From contig DATLYH010000224.1 in assembly GCA_035575035.1 (NCBI GenBank), forward strand, positions 1 through 64,000: DNA of 64,000 nucleotides, read 5' to 3'. Both the position numbers and the translations under genes were made by a program. Below are positions 50,949 to 59,820 of this stretch, in pieces. This stretch comes from DATLYH01 sp035575035 (GTDB lineage: Bacteria > Planctomycetota > Planctomycetia > Gemmatales > Gemmataceae). Under the pieces are notes generated by a model. It worked only from the letters and a program-made list of their open reading frames with translations, was not told where the DNA came from and did not search any database. The number at the start of each line of letters is the position of its first letter. Position 1 is the stretch's first letter.

Positions 50949-53555
50949 TTAGCCGGCTTTCTTGGCCGGGATGCGAGAGGCAGTCTTGATCTGGCTGCGG
51001 AGGTAATCAAGGGCCACCTCCAGCTGGCGGTCCTTGAACTCCCCCTTGGTCTCCGGGCTTGGCAGGTCCTTGCGCCGGATGATCTCGGCGTTGCGCAAGT
51101 ATTCCTCCAGATCGGCCCGTTCCTTGGGAGAGAGTTTGACCTCGAAGCCCCGATCGGGGATCACACCCCAGTCCTCATCCTCCTTGCCGCTGGTGCTCGA
51201 CTTGTTCAGGTTCTTACCGCTGGGCCGCCAGAACGAGGCGATGGTCATCTTCATTTCGCCCCCTTCAAACGGCTGGATGTTCTGGACGCTCCCTTTGCCG
51301 TAGGTGCGCTCGCCGACAATGATGGCCCGCTTGTGGTCTTGCAGGGCCGCCGCCACGATCTCGCTGCCGCTGGCCGAGCCGCCATTCACCAGGCAGACCA
51401 TCGGGAACTCCAGATGGCTCCCCTCGCGCTCGCCCAGGTAGATGTCGGGCCGGCCGACACGCGGCTTGATCGTCACGATCAGGCCATCGTCGATGAACAT
51501 GTCGGAAATCCGGGTGGCGCTTTGCAGCAGCCCGCCCGGGTTAAAGCGCAGGTCAAGCACCAGGCCCTTCAGACCAATCTTTTGCAGTTCCCGCATCGCC
51601 TCGGCCACGTCCCGGGCCGTGTTCCGCGAGAACTGCGTCAACCGGATGTAGCCGATCTTGTTGTCCGGATCGAGGAGGAAATCCCAGTCGTCGTTGGCCT
51701 TCCGCTTGACCCCCATGACCGTTTCGACCTCGACCCGGCCACGGGTGATCTCGAACTCGATGGGGTCCTTGACCCCCTCGCGCTCGATGGTCAGTTTGAC
51801 CTTGGTCCCTTCCTTGCCGAGGATCTTCTTGACCGCGTCAGACAGCGGCAGTCCCTTGGTCGGCAGTACCTCGACCGGGTCGAGCTTCTTGCCGTTGCTG
51901 TCCACCTCGCGGGTGATCTTGCTAATCAGGTCACCGGCTTGCAGCCCCGCCTTGTAAGCCGGGCTTCCTTTGATCGGCGTTACTACCTGGAGCATGTCGG
52001 TGGCGGCATCCTTGCGGATCTGGATGCCGATGCCGGTGAAGCCCCCGGTGTACTCCGTTTTGAAGCGGTCCAGGGTCTCCTTGTCGATGTAGGTCGTATA
52101 GGGGTCGAGATGGCTGAGCATCCGCTGGAGCGTTAGGTCCACGTCCTTGCCGCCGGCCAGGTCCTCCCGGCTGCCGAGCCGCTCGCGGACGTCGGCCAGC
52201 AGCACCGCCAGGTCGGCGTCCTTCATCTGCTTGACCTTGCCCAACCGCTCCTGAATATCCGGGGGCAGTTTCTCGTCAAGCCGGCGGTAGAGGTCGCGGA
52301 CGCCCCAACTGACCATCTCCCCCGCATTGACTTCCTTGACGTAGTTGTCGCGGACCATCTGGATGGCCTGCATCACCTTGCGGGCGTAGGCCAGGGCGTC
52401 GGACCGCCGCAGTTTCATGCTTTCCAGGATGCGGGCGCGGCTTTCGAGGAATTTCTCCACCGACAGCTGGCCTTCGACCAGTTTCTGGTATTCCCGCCGC
52501 AGCGACCGCTGGGCTTCAAGCCGGGGCATGCGGCTGAGCAGCTGCTGCCCTTCCTCGGCGATCTGGGAGTCAAGTTTGTTCTCCCGAGCAAGCTGGGCCA
52601 GTTTGTCCAGCCGCTCCTGGACCTTGCTGGCCACGGCGGGGTTGCTGGTCAGCGGGAAGTGGTGGGAGCGGCCGCCGAGGACGAAATGCTCCTGAATCTT
52701 GTCGGTCTTGGCGGTGATCAACCGCCGGGCCTGCTCGGGGAGTTCCTTGTTCACGTAAGTGGTCAGCTCCTCCACCGTGACCACGCCGTCGGGCTCGTAT
52801 CCCTCCTTGTCGGCGGCCCCCTTCAGGCCGTCGAGCAGAACTTGGGCAAACAGGCCGTGGTCCTTGAGGTCGTGCGAGGTGCTCAGGCCGTTGGTCGCCA
52901 GGAAGACGACCCGACCAGGCGCGGGAGCGCCCTCCTCGCTGCCGTCGCTGCCGAGGAACTCCTTGTAAGGGGTCTGGCCGAGACTGGGCTCGGGGGCCGG
53001 CTCGTTGCCGATGGTGTACCCCTTGAAGTTAACGTCGATGAAGGCGACAAAGCGCTGGCTCTTGAGCTTGTCCAGCTCGTGGCCGATGTCCACCGCCGCG
53101 ACGGCGTTCTTGGCCCGGTCCTTCACGGTCGAATCAACCGCCAGATAACCGATCCGGTCGCTCCGCTCGCCGTAGGCCGCCCCCTGGCCGATGAAGGCCA
53201 GGATGGTCAGGTCGTTGATCCCCGGTTCGGTGGCCAGCCAGTGAATCGCCTTGAGGATGTTCGCGCGTGTGGCCGGCTGGCTGGGACGGTTGGGGTCGGG
53301 CTTGCCCAGGAGCAGGCGGATGTGGTCCTTGTCCACCCCGAGATAATCCTTATTGGTGAACAGATCATAGAGGGCCTTGACATCGTCCTCGGCGTGCGGC
53401 CGGGGCTTGATGTCCTTGTCGGCGTACTCGCTGATGCCGATCAGCAGCACATACGGCTGAGGCGGCCGGGCCTCCTCCGCTGCACGGGCCGGCACCACGG
53501 CCGCCATCATCATGACCAGACTGGCAAGCAGTCCCGCAATCCTCGACCTGAACAT
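50949..53555 (-). CDS. caspase-fold domain fused to S41 C-terminal-processing protease
   Basis: 868 aa. Signal peptide 1-26. Residues about 33-330 have the caspase (C14/metacaspase) fold pattern: YVLLIGISEYADKDIKP and HAEDDVKALYDLF. Where caspases have the catalytic His (FSGHG) this has FIGQGAA (Q124), and where they have DACxSG it has DVNFKG (N176), so the dyad is absent. A helical linker (330-500) leads to an S41 protease: LSHLDPYTTYID, PDZ domain (GIGIQIRKD, SPAYKAGLQAGDLISKI), and the catalytic core GGSASGSE (S729) and TYGKGSVQ (K754, 25 residues on, as in Prc/CtpA). So it is an exported Ser/Lys protease with a presumably non-catalytic caspase-fold sensor. ATG at 53555 with GGAAAGGA. Confidence 0.9.
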   Translation of the reverse strand: MFRSRIAGLLASLVMMMAAVVPARAAEEARPPQPYVLLIGISEYADKDIKPRPHAEDDVKALYDLFTNKDYLGVDKDHIRLLLGKPDPNRPSQPATRANILKAIHWLATEPGINDLTILAFIGQGAAYGERSDRIGYLAVDSTVKDRAKNAVAAVDIGHELDKLKSQRFVAFIDVNFKGYTIGNEPAPEPSLGQTPYKEFLGSDGSEEGAPAPGRVVFLATNGLSTSHDLKDHGLFAQVLLDGLKGAADKEGYEPDGVVTVEELTTYVNKELPEQARRLITAKTDKIQEHFVLGGRSHHFPLTSNPAVASKVQERLDKLAQLARENKLDSQIAEEGQQLLSRMPRLEAQRSLRREYQKLVEGQLSVEKFLESRARILESMKLRRSDALAYARKVMQAIQMVRDNYVKEVNAGEMVSWGVRDLYRRLDEKLPPDIQERLGKVKQMKDADLAVLLADVRERLGSREDLAGGKDVDLTLQRMLSHLDPYTTYIDKETLDRFKTEYTGGFTGIGIQIRKDAATDMLQVVTPIKGSPAYKAGLQAGDLISKITREVDSNGKKLDPVEVLPTKGLPLSDAVKKILGKEGTKVKLTIEREGVKDPIEFEITRGRVEVETVMGVKRKANDDWDFLLDPDNKIGYIRLTQFSRNTARDVAEAMRELQKIGLKGLVLDLRFNPGGLLQSATRISDMFIDDGLIVTIKPRVGRPDIYLGEREGSHLEFPMVCLVNGGSASGSEIVAAALQDHKRAIIVGERTYGKGSVQNIQPFEGGEMKMTIASFWRPSGKNLNKSSTSGKEDEDWGVIPDRGFEVKLSPKERADLEEYLRNAEIIRRKDLPSPETKGEFKDRQLEVALDYLRSQIKTASRIPAKKAG

Positions 53556-53760
53556 GCAACTCGATCCTTTCCGCTGGACGCACCAGGGTTGAAGTGAGGG
53601 TGCGTACCTCTGCAATTTAGCCATGTGCCGGAAACGATTTCAGGAGCTGGTGGGACTTGTGGGGAAGGAGGGAAGGGGAAACCACCTTCGCTGGCATGAA
53701 GGTCCACCAACTCAGAACCCTCCTTGGCAGCCGGGTCACTCCATCTATCCGTATTCAATT

Positions 53761-53788
53761 ATTGTGACGGAGATCGTATTCCAGTCAA
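53761..53788 (-). promoter_or_regulatory. candidate promoter for the caspase-fold/S41 gene
   Basis: On the minus strand TTGACT (53788-53783), 16-bp spacer, CACAAT (53766-53761), inside an AT-rich patch. It leaves a leader of about 200 nt before the ATG at 53555. Confidence 0.45.
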
Positions 53789-53960
53789 CCCGATTCATCG
53801 CGGGTTGTTCCACACCTGAAGTATAGCCCGTCTTGAACAGTCCATCCGACCCCCCGGGTCATCCCGAGGCGTGTGGTCGATGGACCCGGCCCCGGTTGCC
53901 GGGCAGGGGCAGGCAATCTCCTCTCTTTACTTTACGACGAAGGGGCGGCGTTGGGTCTAA

Positions 53961-54022
53961 CTTTCCCAAATTCAGACGGGTCCAATCGTCGCTTTCCCGA
54001 ATTCCGATGGGTCCAATCTTCG
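53961..54022. repeat. 31-bp tandem repeat, two copies
   Basis: ctttcccaaattcagacggg plus tccaatcgtcg (53961-53991) is followed at once by ctttcccgaattccgatggg plus tccaatcttcg (53992-54022); five bases differ. It is not palindromic. It lies just beyond the end of the aminotransferase gene. Confidence 0.75.
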
Positions 54023-54056
54023 TCTCGCAACTGCGGGAACTGGAAGGAGATGCGGT

Positions 54057-55193
54057 TTACACCTGTCTCCGGCCGGCCAGGCGGTGAAGGATTTCGATGC
54101 CGCGCTCGATGGTGCGGTCCTCGGCGGCGTAGCTCAGCCGGAAATGCGTATCGTGCCGGCTGAACACGTTGCCCGGGATGATCAAGAGTTGGTTGCGGAT
54201 GGCCTCAGCGACGAATTCGGTTCCGGTGCCCCAGGGGACGCGGGGGAACATGTAAAACGCGCCGCCCGGCCGGACGACCTCGAAGCGGTCCTTCAACCCC
54301 TCGTAGAGCCGGTCGCGCTTGCGGCGGTAATCGGCAACGAAGGCGGAGACATCGTAATCCCAGGCGACGACGCCGGCATGCTGCACCATGCTGGGGGCGC
54401 AGACAAAGGTGAATTGCTGCAATTTGATCATTTCTTCGATGAGGCGGCGCGGGCCGTGGGCGAAGCCGAGCCGCCAGCCGGTCATGCCGTAGGCCTTGCT
54501 GAAACCGTCGAAGACGACCACGTCCTCGTTGAACTCGGCGGGACTGTGAAACGGCTCATCATAGCAGAAGACGCGGTAGACCTCGTCGCTGAGCAGCAGA
54601 ATGCCGTGCTCCTGCGCCAGCCGGGCCAGGCCGCGGAGAGTTTCGCGCGGCACGACGACGCCGGACGGGTTGGCCGGACTGTTGACCAGGATGGCCTTGG
54701 TCCGCGGCGTCAAGGCGGCACGGACGCGGTCCAGGTCGATGGTGAAATCGGGGTAGGTGTCCACGAAGACGGTTGTCCCGCCGGCAAGGGTGACGAGGTG
54801 GGGATACATCACAAAGAACGGATCGAAGATGATGACCTCGTCGCCGGGATTGACGGTGCAGAGGAGGGCAAGGACCAGTCCGCCGCTGGTGCCGCTGGTG
54901 ATGAGCACGTCGCGGTCCTGGCCGGGGTAGCGGGTGCGGAGGTCGGCCTGGATCTTGGCACGCAGTTCGGGGATGCCCTGGGTGACGGTATAGGCATTGG
55001 CGCCCTGCTCGATGGCGGCGCAGGCGGCGGCCTTGATCGGCGGCGGCACATCGAAATGAGGCTGGCCGATGCTCAGGTTGACCGGGTCCTTGAGACTGCG
55101 GGCCAACTCGAACACCTTGCGGATGCCCGACGACTCGATGTGCTGCATGCGCTCGGCGATCCAGCGCTCGGGGGGATGGGGTCGGTCGGGCAT
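54057..55193 (-). CDS. class I/II aminotransferase (aspartate-aminotransferase-like)
   Basis: 378 aa. PLP-dependent fold type I. Motifs: NLSIGQPHFDVPPPIKAAA, YTVTQGIPELRAKIQ, TSGTSGGLVLALLC, NSPANPSGVVVPRE, LLSDEVYRVFCYD, and the PLP lysine region DGFSKAYGMTGWRLGF. The C-terminal PGGAFYMFPRV is also typical of the aspartate/aromatic aminotransferase Ib branch. The substrate cannot be fixed. ATG at 55193 with GGGAGA upstream. It starts 39 bp after the ceramidase-like gene on the same strand. Confidence 0.92.
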   Translation of the reverse strand: MPDRPHPPERWIAERMQHIESSGIRKVFELARSLKDPVNLSIGQPHFDVPPPIKAAACAAIEQGANAYTVTQGIPELRAKIQADLRTRYPGQDRDVLITSGTSGGLVLALLCTVNPGDEVIIFDPFFVMYPHLVTLAGGTTVFVDTYPDFTIDLDRVRAALTPRTKAILVNSPANPSGVVVPRETLRGLARLAQEHGILLLSDEVYRVFCYDEPFHSPAEFNEDVVVFDGFSKAYGMTGWRLGFAHGPRRLIEEMIKLQQFTFVCAPSMVQHAGVVAWDYDVSAFVADYRRKRDRLYEGLKDRFEVVRPGGAFYMFPRVPWGTGTEFVAEAIRNQLLIIPGNVFSRHDTHFRLSYAAEDRTIERGIEILHRLAGRRQV

Positions 55194-55232
55194 CGCGGTG
55201 TTCTCCCTTGTTCCCGTTGCCGCCGGCGACAC

Positions 55233-56675
55233 TCACTTCGCTACCTGCGCCAGCAGCTCCAGCACGGTAGCGGTGATCTTCGGGGATGCATCGACCTCCA
55301 GGTAACTGGAACGGGCGCGCCAGGTCTCGTAGCCGCCCAGCTTGTGCTGCTCGGGTGTCGGCAGGTAGCCGTTGTAGCCGTTGGCCAGCTCGATGGTGAA
55401 GGTCGGCTTCAGCGGACTCTTCCGCTTGATCTCCAGCCCGATGTCAACGAACACCTCGCAAGGGATGGCGGCGATGCCCAACTCGCCGATGCGAATCGCC
55501 TGGAGTTTGAGCCGCACTTTCGGCGGGTACTTGGCCAGGAGCACCGTCTCACGGGCGTAGATCTCCGGCAGCCCTCTTAGCTCCCGCCCCTTGGCCTTTT
55601 CCAAAATCACCTTCGCCCGGGCCAGGTCCTTCTCATCGGGCAGGCGGACGCCGAGCTCGATCTCCTTCTCGGCCATTGCCAGCGGCACCCAGTCATGGTG
55701 CTTGATCTGCCGGTAGGCGTCGAAGGCGGCCCGGGCGACGCTGTCGGCCACGAGCCGGCATTTCTCATACGGGGCAAACTTCTGCTGCGGGGCGGGGGCG
55801 CCGTAGTTGTTGTTATTGATGTCGCCGCTGGTACCGTTCGACAGGATGCCGACGAACGACGAGTCGGCATTCAGCAGCTGGCGGATCCGCTCGGCGAAGG
55901 CGCCGAAGTAGTCGGCCGACAGCGGTGGCACCCCGCCGACGTAGTGCAGCGAGTAGTTGGCCAGGAAGGCGATCGGCTTACCCTCACGCGACTGGACCGA
56001 CAAAAAGGAGACATCGGGATCGGTGGGACCAGCCGGCTCCAGCAGACCGGGCGCCTGGAAACCGGGGTTCATCTTCACCAGGTCGGTCGTCGGGTCAAAG
56101 GGGCCGGGCGGGACGGTTCCTGGTTTCATCTTCCAGCGGCGGTTGAACACCTGGGTGGGGTCGCGACCAACGCCCCAGCCGACCCGCGCCGGCGCCAGGT
56201 TGGCGGCCGCCTTCTCGATGCCCCGGGCGATCTGCTCGGTCAGGTATTTCTGGTAGTCGGCGTCGGGCTCGCTCTGGAAGACGCCGGCCACGGTCGGGGC
56301 CGTGTGCGTGTGGGTAGCCGAGATCAGCATCCGGTCGGGAGGGATGCCGGTCGCCTGGCTCGCCCGCCGCTTGGCCTCGTCGAGGATCTCGCGGGGGATC
56401 ATGCAGCTGTCGCAGACGGCGATGGCGATGCGGGTGGTGCCGTCGTCCAGCACCAGGCAGCGGGCGTGCAGCCGATCATGGGCCGCGGTGGCCTGCCGGT
56501 CCTGCATGCCGCCGTTGACCGAGATGGGGAATTTCGTCGGCGTGATGTCCTGGGCATAGGCACCGGCGCGGAAGACCTTGGCCGGTTCCGCCGCGTGGAG
56601 GCGGCCGACCGGGAGCAGCCCAGCGAGCAAGAACATTCCCACGAGCAAGCGACTGATCCGGTAGGTGTTCGACAT
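55233..56675 (-). CDS. exported neutral-ceramidase-like protein
   Basis: 480 aa. Signal peptide (SRLLVGMFLLAGLLPVGRLHAA). The domain matches the N-terminal catalytic domain of neutral/alkaline non-lysosomal ceramidase: AGAYAQDITPTKFPI, DRLHARCLVLDDG, LISATHTHTAPTVAG (zinc-binding His pair), NYSLHYVGG and GILSNGTSGDINNNN. The C-terminal immunoglobulin-like domain of true ceramidases is missing. Many planctomycete proteins of this type have unknown substrates; hydrolysis of an amide in a lipid or sugar is likely. ATG at 56675 with GGAGAGG. Confidence 0.9.
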   Translation of the reverse strand: MSNTYRISRLLVGMFLLAGLLPVGRLHAAEPAKVFRAGAYAQDITPTKFPISVNGGMQDRQATAAHDRLHARCLVLDDGTTRIAIAVCDSCMIPREILDEAKRRASQATGIPPDRMLISATHTHTAPTVAGVFQSEPDADYQKYLTEQIARGIEKAAANLAPARVGWGVGRDPTQVFNRRWKMKPGTVPPGPFDPTTDLVKMNPGFQAPGLLEPAGPTDPDVSFLSVQSREGKPIAFLANYSLHYVGGVPPLSADYFGAFAERIRQLLNADSSFVGILSNGTSGDINNNNYGAPAPQQKFAPYEKCRLVADSVARAAFDAYRQIKHHDWVPLAMAEKEIELGVRLPDEKDLARAKVILEKAKGRELRGLPEIYARETVLLAKYPPKVRLKLQAIRIGELGIAAIPCEVFVDIGLEIKRKSPLKPTFTIELANGYNGYLPTPEQHKLGGYETWRARSSYLEVDASPKITATVLELLAQVAK

Positions 56676-56915
56676 GGCAGGACCTCTCCGCAGAAGCATC
56701 GGGGGGGCTTCCCAACATGGTAGGTGAAATCCCACCTCAAGGAAAGTAGCCGACACGTGGCGCCGGCCGCCGGCCCGTCGGTCCCACGGGTCTGTCTCCT
56801 TTGCACCGGCCCCGGCAAGCATCCGCCGCAGCATCGCCTTTCCGGGCCTGGGGGTGAACGGACCAGGAGCCAGACCTGCCTTGCAGGGCAGAGGGCCAAG
56901 CCGGTGCAGGCCGCT

Positions 56916-59498
56916 TTACAGCGGGATGACCTGCCCGCTTTCGCCGTCCACGCGCACGCGCTGGCCCGTCCGTAGCCGCCGTGTGGCCTCCGGCACCCCG
57001 ACCACGGCAGGAATGCCGTATTCCCGGGCCACCACCGAGCCGTGCGACATGATGCCGCCGGTCTCCATGACTAGGGCGCCGGCCGAGAGAAACAACGGCG
57101 TCCAGGCCGGGTCGGTCCCGGGCGCCACCAGTACCTCGCCTGGCTCCAGTTTTGCCCCTGCGGGATCAAGGACCACACGCACCCGCCCTTCGTAGACTCC
57201 CGCCGAGGCGGCCGTGCCGGTCAGCGCCCCCGGCACCAAGTGCGGGGTGGTGTAAAAGGTCTCCCCCTCGCTGGTCATCACCCGGGGAACGAGCCGGCGG
57301 CCGAGCTCCCGTCGATAGGCCTCGCGGTTGGCCGCCGCCACCGCCCGCAGGTCGGCCGAGGATTGCAGGTCGAAGACATCGAGGAAAAAGACATCCTCGG
57401 CCCGGTCCAGTCGGCCGGCAGCCGCCAGCTCGGCACCGGCCCGGGCCATCGCCCGCCGCAGCGCAGCGATGACGCGGACGAAGAGGAACTTGGGGTACTC
57501 GCGCAGCCCGGCCAGGGCGCGGACGCGGCGAAGGAGGAACTTCAGGAGCGCGGCCCGCAGCCGGCCCCGAGCCCCCCGGACCCGGTCCACCAGGGCCGCC
57601 ATCGCCGCCTTGGCCGCCCGCTCCCCTTCGCGGAACTGCCGCTCCGGGTCGGACTCGGCGGTGTGGGTCAGGTACGTCCGCAGCACGTTGAGGATAGGCC
57701 CCGGGTCTTCCCGCCAGCGCGGCATGCCGACATCGATCTCGCGCACGCCCCGGTGTCCATAGCGGGCCAGGAACCGACGCACCGCCGGGTGGTCGGCCGA
57801 TGGCTCGGCCCCCTCGGCCTTGAGCACGCGTGAAACCCGCCACAGGGCCAGGTCCATTGCCATGGTCGGATTGTGCGGCAGGGAGCGCAGCACCGGCCGC
57901 AGCGCCGCCGGATCGTTCAGCCACCTCTCTACCAACCACTCCGCCAGGAACCGGGAAGCCACGCCGGGAAAGACCAGCGGCAGAGCGTGATACATGAACT
58001 GCGGCCAGAGCCGTCGCAGCTCCCCCTCGACCAGGCGGAAGGACTCGGCCGGCCCTTTCGCCCTGTCCGCCTTCTGCTCAATCTGCTGCACTAACCGCTC
58101 GACTGCCGCCAGCAGGCGCTGCCGCGCCGCCGACGGCGCGGCGAAGGTGTAAAGTATCCGGCCCAGCAGGCCCAGGACGAAACTCGCCGGCAGCTTGACG
58201 GGCAGGCGGCGGGGCTCAGGCGCCAACCGCGGCTCGCGCTGCTGAAGATAGTTCAGGATGCCGGCACCGTGGTGGTCCAGGATGCTGACCAGCCGGGGGA
58301 AGACTCGGCCGGCCCGAGGATGCCGGAGCAGGGCGGTGATATCACCGAAGATCCGGCCCGCCGCAACCTTGAAGACCGGGACCGCTTCTCCCGGGCGTAC
58401 CTTCGTACCGTGCAGGAAGGTCGCCATGCCGTTGATCAGGTTGCGGAACAACGAAAGGCCCGCCGGCGTAATCGGCTCCAGCACTCCCTGGAGGTGGTTG
58501 CCGCACAGGTAAACGCGCAGACCGGCCTCCGGCGGTGGCTCCGGCTGCGGCAGCGGGAACAGCGACGTGATCGGCCGCGACTGCACCAGGTACAACCGGC
58601 CCCTTGCCCGGGCCCACTCGATGTCTTGCGGTGCGCCGAAGTGGTCGGCCGCCCGGCGGCCCAGAGCGACCAGCTCGGCCACCTGCGCCTCGTCCAGCGC
58701 CGGTCGTTGCTGCAGGTCCGCCGGCACGGCGACAGTGGCGGTGCCTCCCTCCTGCCGCACTGTCATCAACTCTTTGCGGCCGACACGCGCTTCTAGCACC
58801 CGCCCAGTGCGGGCGTCGGCGACCCAGTGGTCCGGGTCGGCCCGGCCGGCGACCAGCGCTTCGCCCAGCCCCCAGACCGCGTCGATGACCATCTGGTCGC
58901 GCCGGCCGGTGACCGGGTTGGCGGTGAACAGCACCCCGGCCGCATCGGCCTCGACCAACTCCTGAACCACCACGGCGAGGCGAACGGTGGACGGGGCGAT
59001 CCCCTGGCGGGCGCGGTAGGAGAGGGCGCGCGGCGTCCAGAGGGAGGCCCAGCAGCGGCGGACCGCAGCCAGCAGTGCTTCCTCGCCCCGGATGTTGAGG
59101 TAGCTCTCCATCTGCCCGGCAAATGATGCCTCGGGGAGGTCCTCGGCCGTGGCGGAGGAGCGCACAGCGACAGCCGGCCGCCCCATGTGTTCGTAGGCTT
59201 CCCGGATTGCCGCCGCTATCGCGTCTGGCATAGCACCGCCAACGAAGAGGGAACCGATCGACTGCGAGGCGGCCTCCAAGACAGGGGCATCATCTGGACG
59301 GGGGACGGCGGCGAGGCGCTCGATCAGAGGCTGCAGGCCATTGGCGGCGACAAACTGTTCGTAGGCGGCGGTGGTAACGACGAAGCCCGGTGGCACCGGC
59401 AGGCCGGCATGCACCAATTCTCCTAGGTTGGCCGCCTTCCCCCCGGCCAGCCCCCCATCGTTCTTCCCCAGGTGCTCCAGCCGGCAAACCAGGCTCAT
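56916..59498 (-). CDS. PEP-utilising dikinase, rifampin-phosphotransferase-like
   Basis: 860 aa. ATP-grasp domain at 1-310 (GGKAANLGELVHAGLPVPPG, RSSATAEDLPEASFAGQ, FTANPVTGRRDQMVIDAVWG, GRLYLVQSRPIT). A helical middle domain spans about 330-760. The swivelling phosphohistidine domain is at the C-terminus (770-860; ETGGIMSHGSVVARE, H about 819). PEP synthase has the His domain in the middle and a PEP-binding barrel at the end; that barrel is missing here. The order ATP-grasp, middle, His domain equals that of rifampin phosphotransferases (about 865 aa), which transfer the ATP beta-phosphate to an antibiotic. The actual acceptor in this organism is unknown. The start at 59498 is the only fitting ATG. 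Confidence 0.85.
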   Translation of the reverse strand: MSLVCRLEHLGKNDGGLAGGKAANLGELVHAGLPVPPGFVVTTAAYEQFVAANGLQPLIERLAAVPRPDDAPVLEAASQSIGSLFVGGAMPDAIAAAIREAYEHMGRPAVAVRSSATAEDLPEASFAGQMESYLNIRGEEALLAAVRRCWASLWTPRALSYRARQGIAPSTVRLAVVVQELVEADAAGVLFTANPVTGRRDQMVIDAVWGLGEALVAGRADPDHWVADARTGRVLEARVGRKELMTVRQEGGTATVAVPADLQQRPALDEAQVAELVALGRRAADHFGAPQDIEWARARGRLYLVQSRPITSLFPLPQPEPPPEAGLRVYLCGNHLQGVLEPITPAGLSLFRNLINGMATFLHGTKVRPGEAVPVFKVAAGRIFGDITALLRHPRAGRVFPRLVSILDHHGAGILNYLQQREPRLAPEPRRLPVKLPASFVLGLLGRILYTFAAPSAARQRLLAAVERLVQQIEQKADRAKGPAESFRLVEGELRRLWPQFMYHALPLVFPGVASRFLAEWLVERWLNDPAALRPVLRSLPHNPTMAMDLALWRVSRVLKAEGAEPSADHPAVRRFLARYGHRGVREIDVGMPRWREDPGPILNVLRTYLTHTAESDPERQFREGERAAKAAMAALVDRVRGARGRLRAALLKFLLRRVRALAGLREYPKFLFVRVIAALRRAMARAGAELAAAGRLDRAEDVFFLDVFDLQSSADLRAVAAANREAYRRELGRRLVPRVMTSEGETFYTTPHLVPGALTGTAASAGVYEGRVRVVLDPAGAKLEPGEVLVAPGTDPAWTPLFLSAGALVMETGGIMSHGSVVAREYGIPAVVGVPEATRRLRTGQRVRVDGESGQVIPL

Positions 59499-59558
59499 AC
59501 GGCCATCTTATCTCGAATCGCCCTGGTCAGTCGTCGGGCCGCCGGGCCGGCGGCCGGC

Positions 59559-59720
59559 GCCACCTCAGCAACCGGCCGGCTCACGCCGGCCGCTCGCCCC
59601 CTGTTACGGCGCCACCTCAGCAACCGGCCGGCTCACGCCGGCCGCTCGCCCCCTGTCGGCCGGCTCACGCTGGCCGCTTGCCCCCTGTCGGCCGGCTCAC
59701 GCCGGCCGCTCGCCCCCTGT
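59559..59720. repeat. family B repeat array
   Basis: Four copies of ggccggctcacgccggccgc plus tcgccccctgt, the first two preceded by ggcgccacctcagcaacc. Lies in the 320-bp gap between two minus-strand genes; the rest of the gap shows nothing. Confidence 0.8.
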
Positions 59721-59820
59721 GTTACGGCATAGTCTCCTGCCCGTGCCGCGGCTGGCTTGGTGGGAGCAGTCGGGAGACCGCTCCACAACCGTGTTTGTCC
59801 CCATTGCCAGCGGCTGCGGT

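Larger units (their letters stand above)
53556..54056. other. 500-bp intergenic region
   Basis: No gene is visible. It has a lower GC stretch at 53740-53830 with a minus-strand promoter (53761-53788, listed separately) and a 31-bp tandem repeat (53961-54022). The remainder shows nothing. Confidence 0.5.

Noticed and set aside
54084..55580. 498-codon plus-strand frame opposite the aminotransferase
   Set aside because: Composition is that of an antisense shadow (runs of Ala, Asp, Gly, Val) and it overlaps two clear genes.
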